Below, in pieces: positions 63,288-64,000 of a stretch of 64,000 nucleotides of DNA; the first letter of the stretch is position 1, and each line of letters starts with the position of its first letter. The DNA is taken from the NCBI GenBank assembly GCA_016703535.1, contig JADJBV010000002.1:1364001-1428000 (forward strand). The letters are read 5' to 3'. Origin of the DNA: Deltaproteobacteria bacterium (lineage in GTDB: Bacteria; Myxococcota; Kuafuiibacteriia; Kuafuiibacteriales; Kuafuiibacteriaceae). The notes below the pieces were generated by a model. That model did no database searches. It worked only from the letters and a program-made list of their open reading frames with translations, and had not been told where the DNA came from. The translations under genes and the position numbers were made by a program.

Positions 63288-64000
63288 ATGGTCCCACGGA
63301 GGCTCGCGGCGGTCCACTTCCCGGCCCTGCCTTTGGAGGTGGTCTTCGAGGATCTGAGCCCCGCCCGGGCGGTGCAGGGCGAGTTGCGAGGCCGACCGAT
63401 CTTGGTGGCGGTGACCGAAGAAGCCCGGCGCCGGGGCGTGCGGCCGGGCATGAGCCCCAGCGAAGCCAAAGCACGGCTGCCGGAGCTGGAGCTCAAGGCC
63501 CGGGATCTGAGCCTGGAGGCCAAGCGGCTCTCTCGGGCGGCGGAGCTTTTGCTCGGTTTTGGTCCCCACGTGGAGTTGGCCTTGCCCGATCTCGCCTACG
63601 TGGAGATCGGCCGGAGCCGGCGGGTGCTGAAGAAGTGGGCCGGCGAGGGCGAAGAAGCCATCGCTTTGGCGATCACCAAGGTGTTGCTCGAGGCCGGTCA
63701 CCGGGTGTCGGTGGTGATCACCCGGGATCCGGACACGGGCCGCACCCTGGCCGAACACCTCTCGCGGCCGGTGGCACCCCCCAAAAAACGCGGCAAAAAG
63801 CAGCCCACCCTGCCGCCGGTGCAGGTGGTGCCGGTGGGTGGAGAGGCCGCGGCCTTGTCGCGTTTGCCGTTGTCGGCGTTGCGCTGGACCGATCTGCGGG
63901 ACGATCCCGAGGGGCGGCTGAAGGAGCGGCTGACCGAAGCGTTGGCCTCGCTCAAGTTGTTGGGCATCGAAGAGATCGGGCGGCTCTCGAGTTTGCCCGA
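63288..64000 (+). CDS. ImuB-like Y-family DNA polymerase homolog, truncated by window end
   Basis: ATG 63288; the frame stays open to the last base (about 237 codons), so the C-terminus is missing. Opening VPRRLAAVHFPALPLEVV and then RRRGVRPGMSPSEAKARLPE match the ImuB N-terminus, a non-catalytic Y-family polymerase subunit of the ImuA-ImuB-DnaE2 mutasome. LKLLGIEEIGRLSSLP is the helix-hairpin step of that family. The acidic residues of active Y-family polymerases are not where they should be, as expected for ImuB. imuA and dnaE2 are not visible here. A short divergent gap to the M50 gene (48 bp). Confidence 0.75.
   Translation, partial: MVPRRLAAVHFPALPLEVVFEDLSPARAVQGELRGRPILVAVTEEARRRGVRPGMSPSEAKARLPELELKARDLSLEAKRLSRAAELLLGFGPHVELALPDLAYVEIGRSRRVLKKWAGEGEEAIALAITKVLLEAGHRVSVVITRDPDTGRTLAEHLSRPVAPPKKRGKKQPTLPPVQVVPVGGEAAALSRLPLSALRWTDLRDDPEGRLKERLTEALASLKLLGIEEIGRLSSLP

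Overview
The window is a gene-dense, GC-rich stretch (about two-thirds G+C by eye) of a Gram-negative, outer-membrane-bearing bacterium. Many secreted lipoproteins, C-terminal domains of the AgmX/PglI (TonB-like) type, a Glt-like TPR gene cluster, Hanks-type kinases, multiheme lipoproteins and a bacterial mevalonate pathway point to Myxococcota or a close relative (former Deltaproteobacteria). This placement is an inference; there is no rRNA gene to test it. I saw no tRNA, rRNA, CRISPR array or full transposon.

Layout. 0-3.5 kb: a cysteine-rich protein fragment, then a minus-strand one-carbon cluster folD-gcvT-SDR-gcvH (gcvH carries a one-base frameshift). 3.6-7.5 kb: divergent c-type cytochrome lipoproteins with nine, one and five heme motifs. 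7.5-14.3 kb: a VIT-VWA protein ending in an AgmX/PglI-type domain, a NamZ-like glycosidase, an AbgT transporter coupled to a thioredoxin-TPR protein, and a guanidinium-exporter-type SMR protein. A 191-bp foldback (MITE-like) element sits next to that last gene. 14.6-20.9 kb: a tamA-like gene whose product has a lipobox, followed by tamB. 20.9-25.7 kb: a RIO-type kinase with a long Arg/Gly tail coupled to a radical SAM protein, then a PAP2 phosphatase and a desaturase. 25.7-32.7 kb: uncharacterised proteins, gamma-glutamyltransferase and RNase D.

32.9-42.6 kb: a six-gene envelope cluster (frameshifted secreted protein, coiled-coil/TPR protein, 1143-aa TPR protein, TPR lipoprotein, 84-aa secreted protein, membrane protein with TonB-like C-terminus). 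Its last four genes follow the order gltD-gltE-gltF-gltG of the Myxococcus gliding/envelope machine. 42.6-49 kb: lipoproteins, a monoheme P460-like protein and a DUF4159/VWA pair. 49.1-53.4 kb: typA-mvaD-phosphomevalonate kinase-acyltransferase, all overlapping. 53.4-64 kb: a PF10118 protein, lipoproteins, a PEGA protein, a Ser/Thr kinase, an M50 protease and the start of an ImuB-like gene running off the end.

The most unusual signals are not genes. Two short palindromic motifs recur across the window, mostly inside coding sequence: TAYTCANTA (nine exact copies) and GCAAG-N4-CTTGC (seven exact copies). Both seem far more frequent than the base composition allows. The first is often written in codons (TAT, TCA, CTA, ATA) that neighbouring genes avoid, which suggests DNA-level selection.
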